Source of the DNA: Candidatus Nitricoxidivorans perseverans
Lineage (GTDB): Bacteria; Pseudomonadota; Gammaproteobacteria; Burkholderiales; Rhodocyclaceae
Direction of reading: 5' to 3'
Length of the DNA stretch: 64,000 bases
Assembly: GCA_030246985.1 (NCBI GenBank)
Contig: CP107246.1
Span: 2,358,282 to 2,422,281 of the forward strand
The position numbers were made by a program, and so were the translations under genes. Positions 30,181 to 39,968 of the stretch are shown here, piece after piece. Positions within the stretch are counted from its first letter, which is position 1; each line of letters opens with the position of its first letter. The notes beneath the pieces were generated by a model, which saw nothing but the letters and a program-made list of their open reading frames with translations, did not search any database and had not been told where the DNA came from.

Positions 30181-30860
30181 GCCTTGGCCAGCTCCGAGCG
30201 CATCGCCGCGATGACCGAGTCGTAGCGGTGGGGGTCGGAGTCCTTGCCGGCGCCGAAAATCGCCGAGCCGGCGACGAAGGTGTCCACGCCGGCGCGAGCG
30301 ACTTCCGCGATGTTGGCCGGGCCGACGCCGCCGTCGATCTCCAGGCTCACGGAAAGGCCGCGCTCGTCGATCATCCTGCGCACGCGGCGCGCCTTCTCAA
30401 GCACGTAGGGGATGAACTTCTGGCCGCCGAAGCCGGGGTTCACGCTCATCAGCAGCACCATGTCCAGCTTGTCGATCGTCCATTCCAGAACGTCGAGCGG
30501 CGTGGCCGGGTTGAACACGAGGCCGGGCTTGCAGCCGCTCTCGCGGATGAGCCCGATGGTGCGGTCGATGTGCTCGGAGGCCTCCGGGTGGAATGTGATG
30601 TAGGTGGCGCCAGCCTTGGCGAAGTCCGGGACGATGCGGTCGACCGGCGAGACCATCAGGTGCGCGTCGATGGGCGCGGTGACGCCGTGCTTCCGGAGCG
30701 CCTCGCAGATCAGCGGGCCGATGGTGAGGTTCGGGACGTAGTGGTTGTCCATGACGTCGAAGTGAACGATGTCGGCGCCGGCGGCCAGGACGTTGTCGAC
30801 CTCTTCGCCCAACTTCGCAAAGTTGGCGGAGAGGATGGAGGGGGCGATGCGGAAGGCCAT
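30177..30860 (-). CDS. rpe: ribulose-phosphate 3-epimerase
   Basis: A 227-aa TIM-barrel enzyme interconverting ribulose-5-phosphate and xylulose-5-phosphate. Signatures: [48 protein letters not shown] and [11 protein letters not shown], including the metal-binding His and Asp residues. The ATG at 30860 gives the standard MAFRIAPS start; frame sequence farther upstream overlaps the methyltransferase gene and is rejected. Confidence 0.97.
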   Translation of the reverse strand: MAFRIAPSILSANFAKLGEEVDNVLAAGADIVHFDVMDNHYVPNLTIGPLICEALRKHGVTAPIDAHLMVSPVDRIVPDFAKAGATYITFHPEASEHIDRTIGLIRESGCKPGLVFNPATPLDVLEWTIDKLDMVLLMSVNPGFGGQKFIPYVLEKARRVRRMIDERGLSVSLEIDGGVGPANIAEVARAGVDTFVAGSAIFGAGKDSDPHRYDSVIAAMRSELAKA

Positions 30861-30892
30861 GGCGGGATCTCTCAAAGGGGGGTACCCGGATT

Positions 30893-31489
30893 TTACAGGT
30901 GCTTCCAGGGCAGCGGGATCAATCCCGGCACCTTCTCCATGTAGCGGCGGTAATCGTCGCCGTATCGCGCGATGAGTTTTTTCTCCTCCAGCTTCGAGCC
31001 GATGACCAGATAGGCGCTGATCGCCAGGGCGGATACCAGCAGCGGCAGCGTCTTGTCGCCAGCCCAGACCAGCACCAGGCCGAAGGCGTACCACGGGTGG
31101 CGCACGTAGTGGTGGAAAGGGGAAAGACTCAGTCCCTCGTTTCCGTCGGGCCGGCGGTCGTGTTCGCGGATCTGCCGCAGGCCGAGAAAGGTGTCCATGT
31201 CGTACCAGCGGGCGGTGGCGATGAAGCCGGCGATAGCCGCCAGCGCCAGCCCGTTCGAAAGCCAGCGCCAAGCGCCCGTCCATTGCCACAGCATTGGCCC
31301 GTCGAGCGCGTAGGACAGCCAGACGATGGGCAGGACGGCCGTGAGCGAGAGCCCGTTGAAGGCCAGCCGATACCAGCGCGCGGCCGCCGGCCAGCGCCGG
31401 GTCACCCGTTCCTTGGCGCCGAGCGAGGCGAGCGCGGAATGAACGAAGGCGAAGGCGATCCAGGCCAGCGCGATCCAGGCAAGTTTCAC
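30893..31489 (-). CDS. membrane methyltransferase-like protein (NnrU/ICMT/phospholipid methyltransferase family)
   Basis: A 198-aa membrane protein with about five hydrophobic segments. The C-terminal signature of the isoprenylcysteine/phospholipid methyltransferase group is present: [17 protein letters not shown], followed by [25 protein letters not shown]. These enzymes use S-adenosylmethionine at the membrane; the substrate here is unknown. The start is GTG at 31489, overlapping the argJ stop (GTGA), so it is translated after argJ. Longer readings upstream lie inside argJ. Confidence 0.82.
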   Translation of the reverse strand: MKLAWIALAWIAFAFVHSALASLGAKERVTRRWPAAARWYRLAFNGLSLTAVLPIVWLSYALDGPMLWQWTGAWRWLSNGLALAAIAGFIATARWYDMDTFLGLRQIREHDRRPDGNEGLSLSPFHHYVRHPWYAFGLVLVWAGDKTLPLLVSALAISAYLVIGSKLEEKKLIARYGDDYRRYMEKVPGLIPLPWKHL

Positions 31490-32709
31490 GACCGGTAGTC
31501 GGCGTTGATCTTCACGTAGTCGTAGCTGAAGTCGCAGGTCCAGACGCTGGCCGAGGCGCCGCCGCGGCCGAGGTCGACGCGGACGGCGATTTCCGCCGGC
31601 TTCATGGCGGCGGCGCCATCCTCCTCCCGGTAGCTCGGGGCGCGACCGCCGTTTTCGGCCACCAGGACATCGCCGAGCCAGAGCTTGATTCCGTCGACAT
31701 CGAGGTCGGCAATGCCCGCGTTGCCGATGGCGCCCAGTATCCTGCCAAGGTTGGGGTCGGAGGCGAAAAAAGCGGTCTTGACGAGCGGCGAGTGGGCGAT
31801 GGCGTAGCCGACGGCCTTGCACTCCTCGCGCGAACGTCCGCCTTCGACGGCGATGTCGATGTACTTGGTGGCGCCCTCGCCGTCGCGCACGATGGCCTGG
31901 GCGAGTTCGCGCGCGACGCCGATGACGGCGGCCTTGAAGTCCTCCCAGCCCGGCGCGCCGGGGGATTCGAATCTGGCGGTGCCCTGGCCGGTGGCGATCA
32001 GCACGAATGAATCGTTGGTCGAGGTGTCGCCGTCGACGGTGATGCAGTTGAATGATTCGTCGGCGGCCTCCCTGGCCAGCCGTTCCAGCATCGGCTGGCC
32101 GACCGCCGCGTCGGTGGCGACGAAGCCGAGCATGGTCGCCATGTTGGGCCGGATCATGCCGGCGCCTTTCGAGATGCCGGTGATCGTTGCGGAAAAGTCA
32201 GCGCCTGCGATACGGCGCGACGCGGCCTTGGCCACGGTGTCGGTGGTCATGATGGCGTGGGCGGCGTCGAACCAGCCGTCCGACCGGAGCGCCGTCTTGC
32301 AGGCCGGCAGGCCGGCGCGGATGCGTTCGACGGGCAGCGGCTCCATGATGACGCCGGTGGAGAAGGGCAGCACCTGGTCGGCGCGGATGTCCATCAGCAT
32401 CGCCGTGGCGGCGCAGGTGGCGTTGGCTGCCGCCAGGCCCGGTTCGCCGGTGCCGGCGTTGGCGATGCCGGTGTTGATGACCAGCGCGCGGATGCCTTCC
32501 TGCGCGAGGTGTTTTCGGCAGACCTGGACGGGCGCGGCGCAGAAGCGGTTCTGCGTGAACACGCCGGCCGCGCGGCTGCCGGGCGCGAGCTCGATCAGCG
32601 TGAGATCCGTGCGGCCGGCCTTTCGGATGCCGGCACCGGCGACGCCGAGTCGCACGCCGGCGACGGGATGGAGCTGGTCGGGGGAGGGGGTGGCGTAATT
32701 GACGGTCAT
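31486..32709 (-). CDS. argJ: bifunctional ornithine acetyltransferase / N-acetylglutamate synthase
   Basis: A 407-aa ArgJ. The self-cleavage site lies in [11 protein letters not shown], with the threonine after Ala as the new N-terminal nucleophile of the beta chain. [11 protein letters not shown] and [13 protein letters not shown] are further signatures. It recycles the acetyl group in arginine synthesis. It follows glnE by five bases and precedes the methyltransferase with an overlap. This places arginine and nitrogen-control genes in one transcription unit with the trp genes. Confidence 0.97.
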   Translation of the reverse strand: MTVNYATPSPDQLHPVAGVRLGVAGAGIRKAGRTDLTLIELAPGSRAAGVFTQNRFCAAPVQVCRKHLAQEGIRALVINTGIANAGTGEPGLAAANATCAATAMLMDIRADQVLPFSTGVIMEPLPVERIRAGLPACKTALRSDGWFDAAHAIMTTDTVAKAASRRIAGADFSATITGISKGAGMIRPNMATMLGFVATDAAVGQPMLERLAREAADESFNCITVDGDTSTNDSFVLIATGQGTARFESPGAPGWEDFKAAVIGVARELAQAIVRDGEGATKYIDIAVEGGRSREECKAVGYAIAHSPLVKTAFFASDPNLGRILGAIGNAGIADLDVDGIKLWLGDVLVAENGGRAPSYREEDGAAAMKPAEIAVRVDLGRGGASASVWTCDFSYDYVKINADYRS

Positions 32710-32714
32710 GATGT

Positions 32715-35324
32715 TCAGTCCTTCGTGAAAACGTGGTTCCAGAGTTTTTGCACGGCGGCGACCTGCGAGGCCACCGATGCGGGATCGACGTGGCTATTCT
32801 GGCTGTTGAGGCGCAGGGCGTGCTGCATGCGCCGGCAGTCGCGGTAGGCGTTTCGAACGGCCTCGGCGAGGTCGGACGGAATCAGGCCGCGGTCGGCGGC
32901 GAACTTCAGCAGGGCGATGTTGCCCTTGTTGCCGGTCAGCTCCGGGTATTCCCATGAGTGGCCGAGCACCAGGAACTGGACGATGAACTCGACGTCGATG
33001 AGGCCGCCGGGGTCCTGCTTGAGGTCGAAACTTTCACGCAAATGAGCACTCTTCCCCGCATGGGCGTCATACATTTTTCGCCGCATGGCCAGCACTTCCT
33101 CGCGCAGCTTTGCGGGGTCGCGCCGCAGGCGGAGCACCTCGCGGCGGATATCCTCGAATGCCGCGCCGATCGCCGGATCGCCGGCGCAGAAGCGGGCGCG
33201 CGTGATCGCCTGGTGCTCCCAGGCCCAGGCGGCCTCGATCTGGTACTTGCGGAAGGCTTCCAGCGAGGTGACGACGAGGCCGGCGTCGCCGTTGGGCCGC
33301 AGGCGCAGGTCGGTCTCGAAGAGCTGGCCGGCGGAGGTCTGCGCGGAGAGCCAGGTGTTGAGCCTCGTCGCCAGGCGCGAGTAGATCTTCGCCGCTTCGG
33401 GGTGATCGTCATCGAAGATGAATACGAGGTCGAGGTCGGATGCGTAGCCGAGTTCCTTGCCGCCGAGCTTGCCGTAGGCGATGACGGCGAAGCGGGGGCG
33501 TTCCATGTGTCGCGCGGGGAGCTTTCGCCAGGAATAGTCGAGCGCAAACCCGACCATGAGGTCGGCCAGGTCGGAGAGATGGTCGGAAAGCCGCTCCACG
33601 GTGAGGAGGCCCGCGATGTCCTGCGCCAGCAGCCGGAAGACCTGTGCGTGGTGCGCCTCGCGCATCAGGTCCATCTGCCGCTCGATGTCGGGCTCCACGT
33701 CGTCCAGCGACTGCCGGAGTTGCTCCATGAAGGGGGAAAGGTCGACGGCGTCCTCGAGCAGGCGAGGGTCGAGCAGCTCGTCGAGCAGCACGGGATGGCG
33801 CTTCAGGTAGTCGGCGGCCCAGCTGGAGCTGGCCGCCATGTGGACGACCTTTTCGAGCGCCAGCGGATACTCGCGGAGGAGCACGAGGTAGGTCGGGCGG
33901 CGGGCGATGGATTCGAGCAGGTCCAGGCAACGGGTCGCGCAGGCGTCCGCGTTTCCCGTCCGGGCGGCGATCCGGAGGACGCCCGGAATCAGGGACTCGA
34001 ACAGGGTGCGCGCGGACTCCGACATCTGGCGGTAGCGCGCGCCTTCGCGCAGCTCTGAAAGCCGCGGATGGTCGGGCTCATCGTTTATTGCGTCCGCCGT
34101 GTCCCGCGCGGCGAAGATGGCCTCGAAGTGGTTCGAGACGTTCTGGCGATGGTCGTCCAGCTCCGCGAGCATTGCCCCGAAGGAGCCGAAATTCATGGCG
34201 CGCGCCACGAGGTCGCGGTCTTCGGGCTTCTCGGGCAGGCGGTGCGTCTGCGCGTCGTCGAGATACTGGAGGCGATGCTCCAGCCGGCGCAGGAAATCGT
34301 AGGCGGCAGCCAGTTCGACGCCGGCGTCGAGGGAGATCTGGCGGCGTTCGACGAGCAGGGAGAGGACGGCGAGCGTGGGCCTGGCCTGGAGCGCGCGGTC
34401 GCGCCCGCCGCGGATCAGCTGGAAGACCTGGGCGATGAACTCGATCTCGCGGATGCCGCCGGGGCCGAGCTTGACGTTGTCGGCCATGTCCTTCCGGGCC
34501 ACCTCGCGCCGGATCTGGGCGTGCAGGTCGCGCATGGCGTCGATCGTGCCGAAGTCCAGATATTTTCGGAATACGAAGGGGCGGCGGATGGCTTCCAGCT
34601 CGTCCAGTTTTCCGCCGGTGAGCGGTCGGGCCTTGATCCACGCGTAGCGCTCCCACTCGCGGCCCTGGGTGACGAAGTAGTTCTCCAGCATCTCGAATGA
34701 GGCGGCGAGCGGCCCGGAGTCGCCGTCGGGGCGCAGCCGCATGTCGACGCGGAACACGTAGCCGTCCGAGGTGACTTCGGAAATCGCGGCGATCAGGGCG
34801 CGACCCAGGCGGGTGAAGAATTCGAAGTTGGAAATTCGTTTCGGTCCATCCGTCTCGCCATCTTCGGGATAAACGAAGATGAGGTCGATGTCGGAGGAGA
34901 CGTTGAGTTCGCGCCCGCCCAGCTTGCCCATGCCGACGACGATCAGTTGCTGGGCTTCGCCCGCCTCGTTCCGGGGCGTGCCGTAGCGCGCGGCAAGCGC
35001 ACCGGTCAGCACCCGAACGGCCGTCGTCACGGCGGTTTCGGCGATCAGCGTCATGCCCTCCGTGACCTCGGCGAGCGTCGCCGCGCCCGCGAGGTCGCGC
35101 GCGGCGATGCGGGCGCCGGCCCGCTGCTTCAGGCGGCGCAGCGACGGCTTGAGGGTGTCCTCGGTGAGGGTTTCGGCGGCCAGCCAGCCTTTCAGTTCTC
35201 CCGAGGTCACGGGGCGGCGGAAGCCATCTTCGATTTCGCCGGCGAGGTCCGGGCGGGCGTCGCACAGGCGGGCCAGGTGGCGCGACAGGGGCAGAACGTC
35301 GGGAAGGGCGTGAGGGGGGGGCAT
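32715..35324 (-). CDS. glnE: bifunctional glutamine synthetase adenylyltransferase/adenylyl-removing enzyme
   Basis: An 869-aa protein, a little shorter than the ~945-aa E. coli form at the N-terminus. Two nucleotidyltransferase domains are visible. The first has [21 protein letters not shown] and the second has [20 protein letters not shown], each with the catalytic SDxDL. Helical linker regions with the PII-responsive domain lie between them. GlnE modifies glutamine synthetase according to nitrogen status. It is the first gene of the minus-strand series down to trpD. Confidence 0.96.
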   Translation of the reverse strand: MPPPHALPDVLPLSRHLARLCDARPDLAGEIEDGFRRPVTSGELKGWLAAETLTEDTLKPSLRRLKQRAGARIAARDLAGAATLAEVTEGMTLIAETAVTTAVRVLTGALAARYGTPRNEAGEAQQLIVVGMGKLGGRELNVSSDIDLIFVYPEDGETDGPKRISNFEFFTRLGRALIAAISEVTSDGYVFRVDMRLRPDGDSGPLAASFEMLENYFVTQGREWERYAWIKARPLTGGKLDELEAIRRPFVFRKYLDFGTIDAMRDLHAQIRREVARKDMADNVKLGPGGIREIEFIAQVFQLIRGGRDRALQARPTLAVLSLLVERRQISLDAGVELAAAYDFLRRLEHRLQYLDDAQTHRLPEKPEDRDLVARAMNFGSFGAMLAELDDHRQNVSNHFEAIFAARDTADAINDEPDHPRLSELREGARYRQMSESARTLFESLIPGVLRIAARTGNADACATRCLDLLESIARRPTYLVLLREYPLALEKVVHMAASSSWAADYLKRHPVLLDELLDPRLLEDAVDLSPFMEQLRQSLDDVEPDIERQMDLMREAHHAQVFRLLAQDIAGLLTVERLSDHLSDLADLMVGFALDYSWRKLPARHMERPRFAVIAYGKLGGKELGYASDLDLVFIFDDDHPEAAKIYSRLATRLNTWLSAQTSAGQLFETDLRLRPNGDAGLVVTSLEAFRKYQIEAAWAWEHQAITRARFCAGDPAIGAAFEDIRREVLRLRRDPAKLREEVLAMRRKMYDAHAGKSAHLRESFDLKQDPGGLIDVEFIVQFLVLGHSWEYPELTGNKGNIALLKFAADRGLIPSDLAEAVRNAYRDCRRMQHALRLNSQNSHVDPASVASQVAAVQKLWNHVFTKD

Positions 35325-35328
35325 GGTT

Positions 35329-35363
35329 TAGAATCGCGGCATCATTTTCCGCCTGCCATTGTA
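35329..35363. promoter_or_regulatory. divergent -10 elements between glnE and the yhdP-like gene
   Basis: In the 52-base divergent gap, TAGAAT (35329-35334) faces the plus-strand gene and TACAAT (minus strand, 35363-35358) faces glnE. The two promoters would overlap. No good -35 boxes are visible, so this is a partial prediction. Confidence 0.4.
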
Positions 35364-35376
35364 GCCCGCCGGGCCC

Positions 35377-38300
35377 ATGCGCCTTTCCTCCCTTCCCTCT
35401 CTTCGCTCCCTGCTGCGTCTGACCGGCTGGACCCTCCTGGCGTCCTGGTTCGCCTTCGCGTTGCTTGTGCTGGCGCTGCGCCACGCCGTGCTGCCGAACA
35501 TCGACGCATGGCGCGGCGACATCGAGCAGGCGCTCTCGGGCGCCCTGCGCCTGCCGGTGTCCATTCGCGCCATCGACGCCCGCTGGTCGGGCCTGCGGCC
35601 CGGTTTGACGTTGCACGGCCTGGAGCTTCGCGACACGCAGGGCCGGCCGGCACTGTCCTTTGACCATGTCGAGGCCGATATTTCATGGACGTCCCTGTGG
35701 CGCCTTTCCCCGCATTTTTCCCGCCTGGAGATCGTCGCGCCGACGCTCGACGTCCGCCGTGACGCCGAGGGCAGGGTATTCGTCGCCGGCCTCCCGATCG
35801 ATATGCGGAGCCGGGACACCGATTTTCCCGACTGGCTGCTGGCCCAGGGCCGGATCGTCGTGCGCGAGGCGACCGTCGTCTGGCACGACGAACTGCGCGG
35901 CGCGCCGCCGCTGCCGCTTGCCCGCCTCAACCTCGACCTGCGCAACGGCGGCGGCCGCCACCGCTTCGGCCTGACGGCCGCGCCGCCGCGCGAACTCGCG
36001 TCGCGCATGGACATGCGCGGCGATTTCCGGGGCGATGTCGCCGACGGGCTGGGCGAGTTTTATTTCGAGCTCGACCATGCCGACCTGGCCGGCTGGCGCG
36101 CCTGGGCCGATTATCCCGTGGAGCTGCCCCGCGGCAGCGGCGGCCTGCGCCTGTGGGTCGATGTGGCCGACCGGATGCCGAAGAAACTGGTGGCCGATGT
36201 CCGGCTTGCCGACGTGCGGATACGGCTGGCGCCGGAGCTGCAGATGCTCGACCTGGAGCGCATGGAGGGCCGGTTGTCCGGCCAGCGATCCGGCCGGCAA
36301 TGGGCTGATGGCTTCGAGGCGGGCGCGAAGGGACTGGCCCTGGCCCGCCGCGACGGCAGCCGCATCGAGCCGACCGACTTTTCGCTGCGCTGGCGACCGG
36401 GCCGTCTCGATGGGTCGGCCAACCGCCTCGACCTGGCCGTCCTGCGCGATCTTGCGAAGCACTTTCCCGTCGAGGCGGGCGTGCATGAGCGCTTGGCCGT
36501 CCTGTCCCCCCAGGGGCGGCTCCATGACCTGCGCTTCGCGTGGAGCGGCGGCGGCGATCCGGTTTCCGGCTATGCCATCCATGCCCGCTTCGAAGACCTG
36601 GGCATGAAGGCGCAGGGATCGATGCCGGGCTTTTCCGGCATCGACGGGCGCATCGACGGCTCCGAGACGGGTGGCACCCTTGAACTGGCCAGCCGCGACG
36701 CGGTCGTCGAGATGCCGGCCGTGTTCGCCGAACCGCGGGTGGCTTTCGCCGCCCTGGACGCGCAGGCGAGCTGGAAGGTCAAGGATGGCACGCTGTCCGC
36801 CCGCATCGAGCGTGCCGCCTTCCGGAACGCCGACGCCGAAGGTTCCGCGAGCGGCCGCTGGCGGGGGAAGCCCGGCGAGCGCGGAGAGATCGACCTGTCG
36901 GCGGAGGTCCGAAACGCCACTGGCGGCGTCGTCTGGCGCTACATGCCGCTGGTGGTCAACCAGGACACGCGCGACTGGCTCCGGGATTCCATCGCCGGCG
37001 GCACGGCCTCGGCGAAGCTCAGGCTCAAGGGCGACCTCGCCCGCTTCCCCTTCCGCGACGGTTCCGGCGTCTTCGAGGTCAGGGGGCCGTTTTCGGGCGC
37101 GACGCTGCGCTACGCGCCGAGCTGGCCGCCGTTCGACGACGTGGCCGGCGAGCTTGCCTTCGTCGGCGAACGCATGACCATCCGCGCCGACCGCGCGCGG
37201 CTCTGGGGCGTGGCGCTTTCCGGCGTCAAGGCCGAGATCGCCGATCTTGAGCTGCCCGAGGAGATCATGACCATCACCGGCGCCGCACGGGGCCCGACGG
37301 CGGATTTCCTGCGCTTCGTCGAGGCGAGCCCCGTGGGCGACCGCATCGACCATTTCACCGAGGACATGACGGCGAGCGGCAACGGCGAGCTGAATCTCAA
37401 ATTGGTGATGAACCTGCGCCATCTCGCCGATACCATCGTTTCGGGCCGCTATCGCTTCATGAACAACGGCTTGACCTTCGACGCCGACCTGCCGCCGCTT
37501 TCCGGCATCGACGGCGACCTGCGATTCACCGCCGACCGCCTGGAGGCGAAGGGAATTCGCGCATCGCTGCTCGGCGCGCCCATGACGGTCGATGTCTCGA
37601 CCGGCGAGGGGGGCGTCGCCGTCAGGGCCGGCGGCATGCTGGCCGTGAGCGGTCTGCGCAAGCAGTACGACCATCCGGTGCTCGATCATTTGTCGGGCGC
37701 CGCGCCGTGGAACGGCACGATCAAGGTCCGGAAGAAGGCGGCCGAGGTGCGCGTCGAGTCCTCCCTGCAGGGCATTTCGTCGAGCCTGCCCGAACCCTTC
37801 AACAAGAGCGCGGGCAGCGCTCTGCCGTTGGCGTTTGAGCGCAAGCCGGCGGGCGCGGGACGCGACCAGGTGGCGGCGAGCCTGGGCGAAGCGCTCAAGG
37901 CGCAGCTCGTCCGCCGTCACGAGGGAGGCAAGTCGATCGTGGAGCGGGGCGCCATCGCCGTCGGCGCGGCGCCTCTGCGCCTGCCGGAACGGGGCGTCGC
38001 CCTGTCGGTTCGCGGCGAGCGTTTCGACGCCGATTTCTGGCGCCGGCTGGCCGATGGCGGCAATGACGGCGGAAACGGCGCCAATGGCGACAATGGGCTG
38101 CCGCTGACGATTGCGGACGTGCGCGCCGACGAACTCACCGCATTCGGCCGGACCTTCAATGGCTTCCGGATGACGGGCGTGCGGGAGGCCGGCCTCTGGA
38201 AAGGCGAGATCGCCAGCCAGGAAGCCAACGGCGATTTCGAGTGGAGCGACGCCGGCGCCGGCAGCCTCACCGCGCGGCTTTCGAGGCTGGCGGTACCCGA

Positions 38301-39162
38301 CGGTTCCGACGGCAAAGGCGGCGCCGTCTTCGGCGAAACCCTGCGGGAACTGCCGGCCATCCGGCTGACGGCAAAGCATTTCCTGTTGCGGGGCAAGGAT
38401 CTCGGCGAGCTCGGGCTCGATGCCGAGAACCACGAGGGCGCATGGAATGCCCGGCTCGACATCAAGAACGACGACGGCGCCCTGTCCGGCGCGGGGCGGT
38501 GGCGGCCCGGCGCCGATGCCGGAACCCGGCTGGACTTCAAACTATCCGCGAAGAGCATCGAGAAGCTGCTCGCGCGCCTGGGCCATGCCGGCATGGTCCG
38601 GCGTGGCACGGCGACCCTCGACGGCGCCGTGTCCTGGCGCGGCGCACCGGTCTCCATCGACTACCCGACGCTGTCCGGCAATCTCAAGCTGGAGGCGGAA
38701 AGCGGCCAGTTCAACAAGCTCGAACCCGGCGTCGGCCGCCTGCTCGGCATCCTCTCGCTGCAATCGCTGCCGCGGCGGATCACGCTGGACTTCCGCGACG
38801 TCTTCAGCGAGGGCTTCGCTTTCGACGGCATCGATGGCCAATTCGTCGTCCGGGGCGGCGTCATGGAAACGAAGGATTTGCAGATCCGCGGGCCTTCCGC
38901 CAAGGTATTCATGACCGGCAGCGTCGACCTGGGCCAGGAAACACAGAACCTGCGGGTGCGCGTCCAGCCGGCCGTGGGCGAAACCCTGGCCACCGGCGTG
39001 TTGCTGGCCCATCCGGCCACCGGCGCAGTCGTCTGGCTGGCCGACAAGCTGCTGAGGGATCCGCTTGGCAAGGCCTTTGCCTTCGAGTACGCGGTGACGG
39101 GCGAATGGGCCGATCCGAAGGTTGAAAAAATCCAATCCACCCCAACGGAAGAGAAACAATGA
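35377..39162 (+). CDS. YhdP/AsmA-like large membrane-anchored protein (TIGR02099 type)
   Basis: A 1261-aa protein with one N-terminal membrane helix (about residues 13-36). A DUF3971 region follows (FSRLEIVAPTLDVRRDAEGR), then a long beta-rich periplasmic part. The AsmA-type C-terminus contains LEAESGQFNKLEPGVGRLL and GILSLQSLPRRITLDFRDVF. This matches YhdP, one of the bridge-like proteins thought to carry phospholipids from the inner to the outer membrane. Length is right (E. coli YhdP is 1266 aa). Its stop overlaps the next gene's ATG by four bases, and tldD follows, a common order in proteobacteria. Confidence 0.93.
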   Translation: MRLSSLPSLRSLLRLTGWTLLASWFAFALLVLALRHAVLPNIDAWRGDIEQALSGALRLPVSIRAIDARWSGLRPGLTLHGLELRDTQGRPALSFDHVEADISWTSLWRLSPHFSRLEIVAPTLDVRRDAEGRVFVAGLPIDMRSRDTDFPDWLLAQGRIVVREATVVWHDELRGAPPLPLARLNLDLRNGGGRHRFGLTAAPPRELASRMDMRGDFRGDVADGLGEFYFELDHADLAGWRAWADYPVELPRGSGGLRLWVDVADRMPKKLVADVRLADVRIRLAPELQMLDLERMEGRLSGQRSGRQWADGFEAGAKGLALARRDGSRIEPTDFSLRWRPGRLDGSANRLDLAVLRDLAKHFPVEAGVHERLAVLSPQGRLHDLRFAWSGGGDPVSGYAIHARFEDLGMKAQGSMPGFSGIDGRIDGSETGGTLELASRDAVVEMPAVFAEPRVAFAALDAQASWKVKDGTLSARIERAAFRNADAEGSASGRWRGKPGERGEIDLSAEVRNATGGVVWRYMPLVVNQDTRDWLRDSIAGGTASAKLRLKGDLARFPFRDGSGVFEVRGPFSGATLRYAPSWPPFDDVAGELAFVGERMTIRADRARLWGVALSGVKAEIADLELPEEIMTITGAARGPTADFLRFVEASPVGDRIDHFTEDMTASGNGELNLKLVMNLRHLADTIVSGRYRFMNNGLTFDADLPPLSGIDGDLRFTADRLEAKGIRASLLGAPMTVDVSTGEGGVAVRAGGMLAVSGLRKQYDHPVLDHLSGAAPWNGTIKVRKKAAEVRVESSLQGISSSLPEPFNKSAGSALPLAFERKPAGAGRDQVAASLGEALKAQLVRRHEGGKSIVERGAIAVGAAPLRLPERGVALSVRGERFDADFWRRLADGGNDGGNGANGDNGLPLTIADVRADELTAFGRTFNGFRMTGVREAGLWKGEIASQEANGDFEWSDAGAGSLTARLSRLAVPDGSDGKGGAVFGETLRELPAIRLTAKHFLLRGKDLGELGLDAENHEGAWNARLDIKNDDGALSGAGRWRPGADAGTRLDFKLSAKSIEKLLARLGHAGMVRRGTATLDGAVSWRGAPVSIDYPTLSGNLKLEAESGQFNKLEPGVGRLLGILSLQSLPRRITLDFRDVFSEGFAFDGIDGQFVVRGGVMETKDLQIRGPSAKVFMTGSVDLGQETQNLRVRVQPAVGETLATGVLLAHPATGAVVWLADKLLRDPLGKAFAFEYAVTGEWADPKVEKIQSTPTEEKQ

Positions 39163-39968
39163 GCGACATACCACGGATCGCGGCGATCCAGATGATTTCC
39201 GGCCCGGAAGTGGCGCCGAACCTGCGCGACGCCGACCGGCTGATCGGCCGGGCGGCGGGCGATGGCGCGAGGCTCGTCGTCCTGCCGGAATACTTCCCGC
39301 TGATCGGCGCCTCGGATGCCGACCGCCTGTTGGCGCGCGAGTCGGACGGCGCGGGGCCGATCCAGGACTTCCTGGCGATGGCTGCGGCGAAGCACGGCGT
39401 CTGGCTGGTAGGCGGTTCGCTGCCCATGGTGGCCGACGATCCCGGAAAGATGCGCAACGCCTGCCTGGTCCATGACGATACGGGCGCTTGCGTCGCCCGC
39501 TACGACAAGATTCACTTGTTCGCCTTCCGCAAGGGCGCGGAGGCCTACGAGGAAGCCGCCACCATCGAGTCCGGCAGCGAGGTCGTCGCCTTCGATTCGC
39601 CCTTCGGCCGCGTCGGCCTGGCCGTCTGTTACGACCTGCGCTTCCCGGAGCTTTTCCGGGCGATGGGCGAGGTGGACCTGCTGGTGATTCCCGCCGCCTT
39701 CACCGAGACCACCGGCCGTGCCCACTGGGAGTTGCTCGTGCGCGCCCGCGCCGTGGAAAACCAGTGCTACGCCATCGCTTCCGCGCAGGGAGGCCGGCAT
39801 CCGACGGGCCGTCTCACGCACGGCAACAGCATGATCGTCGACCCTTGGGGCAAGGTGCTGGCCCGCCTGGACAAGGGCGAGGGCGTCATCGTGGCGGAAC
39901 TCGACCCCAAACGCATTGCCGAAGTGCGATCCAGCCTGCCGGCCCTCAAACATCGAAAACTCAAATGA
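39159..39968 (+). CDS. carbon-nitrogen hydrolase (nitrilase superfamily, Nit1/omega-amidase-like)
   Basis: A 269-aa protein with the full Glu-Lys-Cys triad: E44 in VVLPEYFPL, K117 in RYDKIHLF, and C157 in LAVCYDLRFPELF. This family includes deaminated-glutathione amidases and omega-amidases. The HLFAF loop and the position between yhdP and tldD resemble the Nit1/YbeM-like proteins that repair deaminated glutathione, but the substrate is not proven. It overlaps both neighbours by four bases, so the three are cotranscribed. Confidence 0.9.
   Translation: MSDIPRIAAIQMISGPEVAPNLRDADRLIGRAAGDGARLVVLPEYFPLIGASDADRLLARESDGAGPIQDFLAMAAAKHGVWLVGGSLPMVADDPGKMRNACLVHDDTGACVARYDKIHLFAFRKGAEAYEEAATIESGSEVVAFDSPFGRVGLAVCYDLRFPELFRAMGEVDLLVIPAAFTETTGRAHWELLVRARAVENQCYAIASAQGGRHPTGRLTHGNSMIVDPWGKVLARLDKGEGVIVAELDPKRIAEVRSSLPALKHRKLK

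Noticed and set aside
35683-38433. Long minus-strand open frame opposite the yhdP-like gene
   Set aside because: Low-complexity translation typical of antisense GC-rich frames; the plus strand has a coherent 1261-aa protein.
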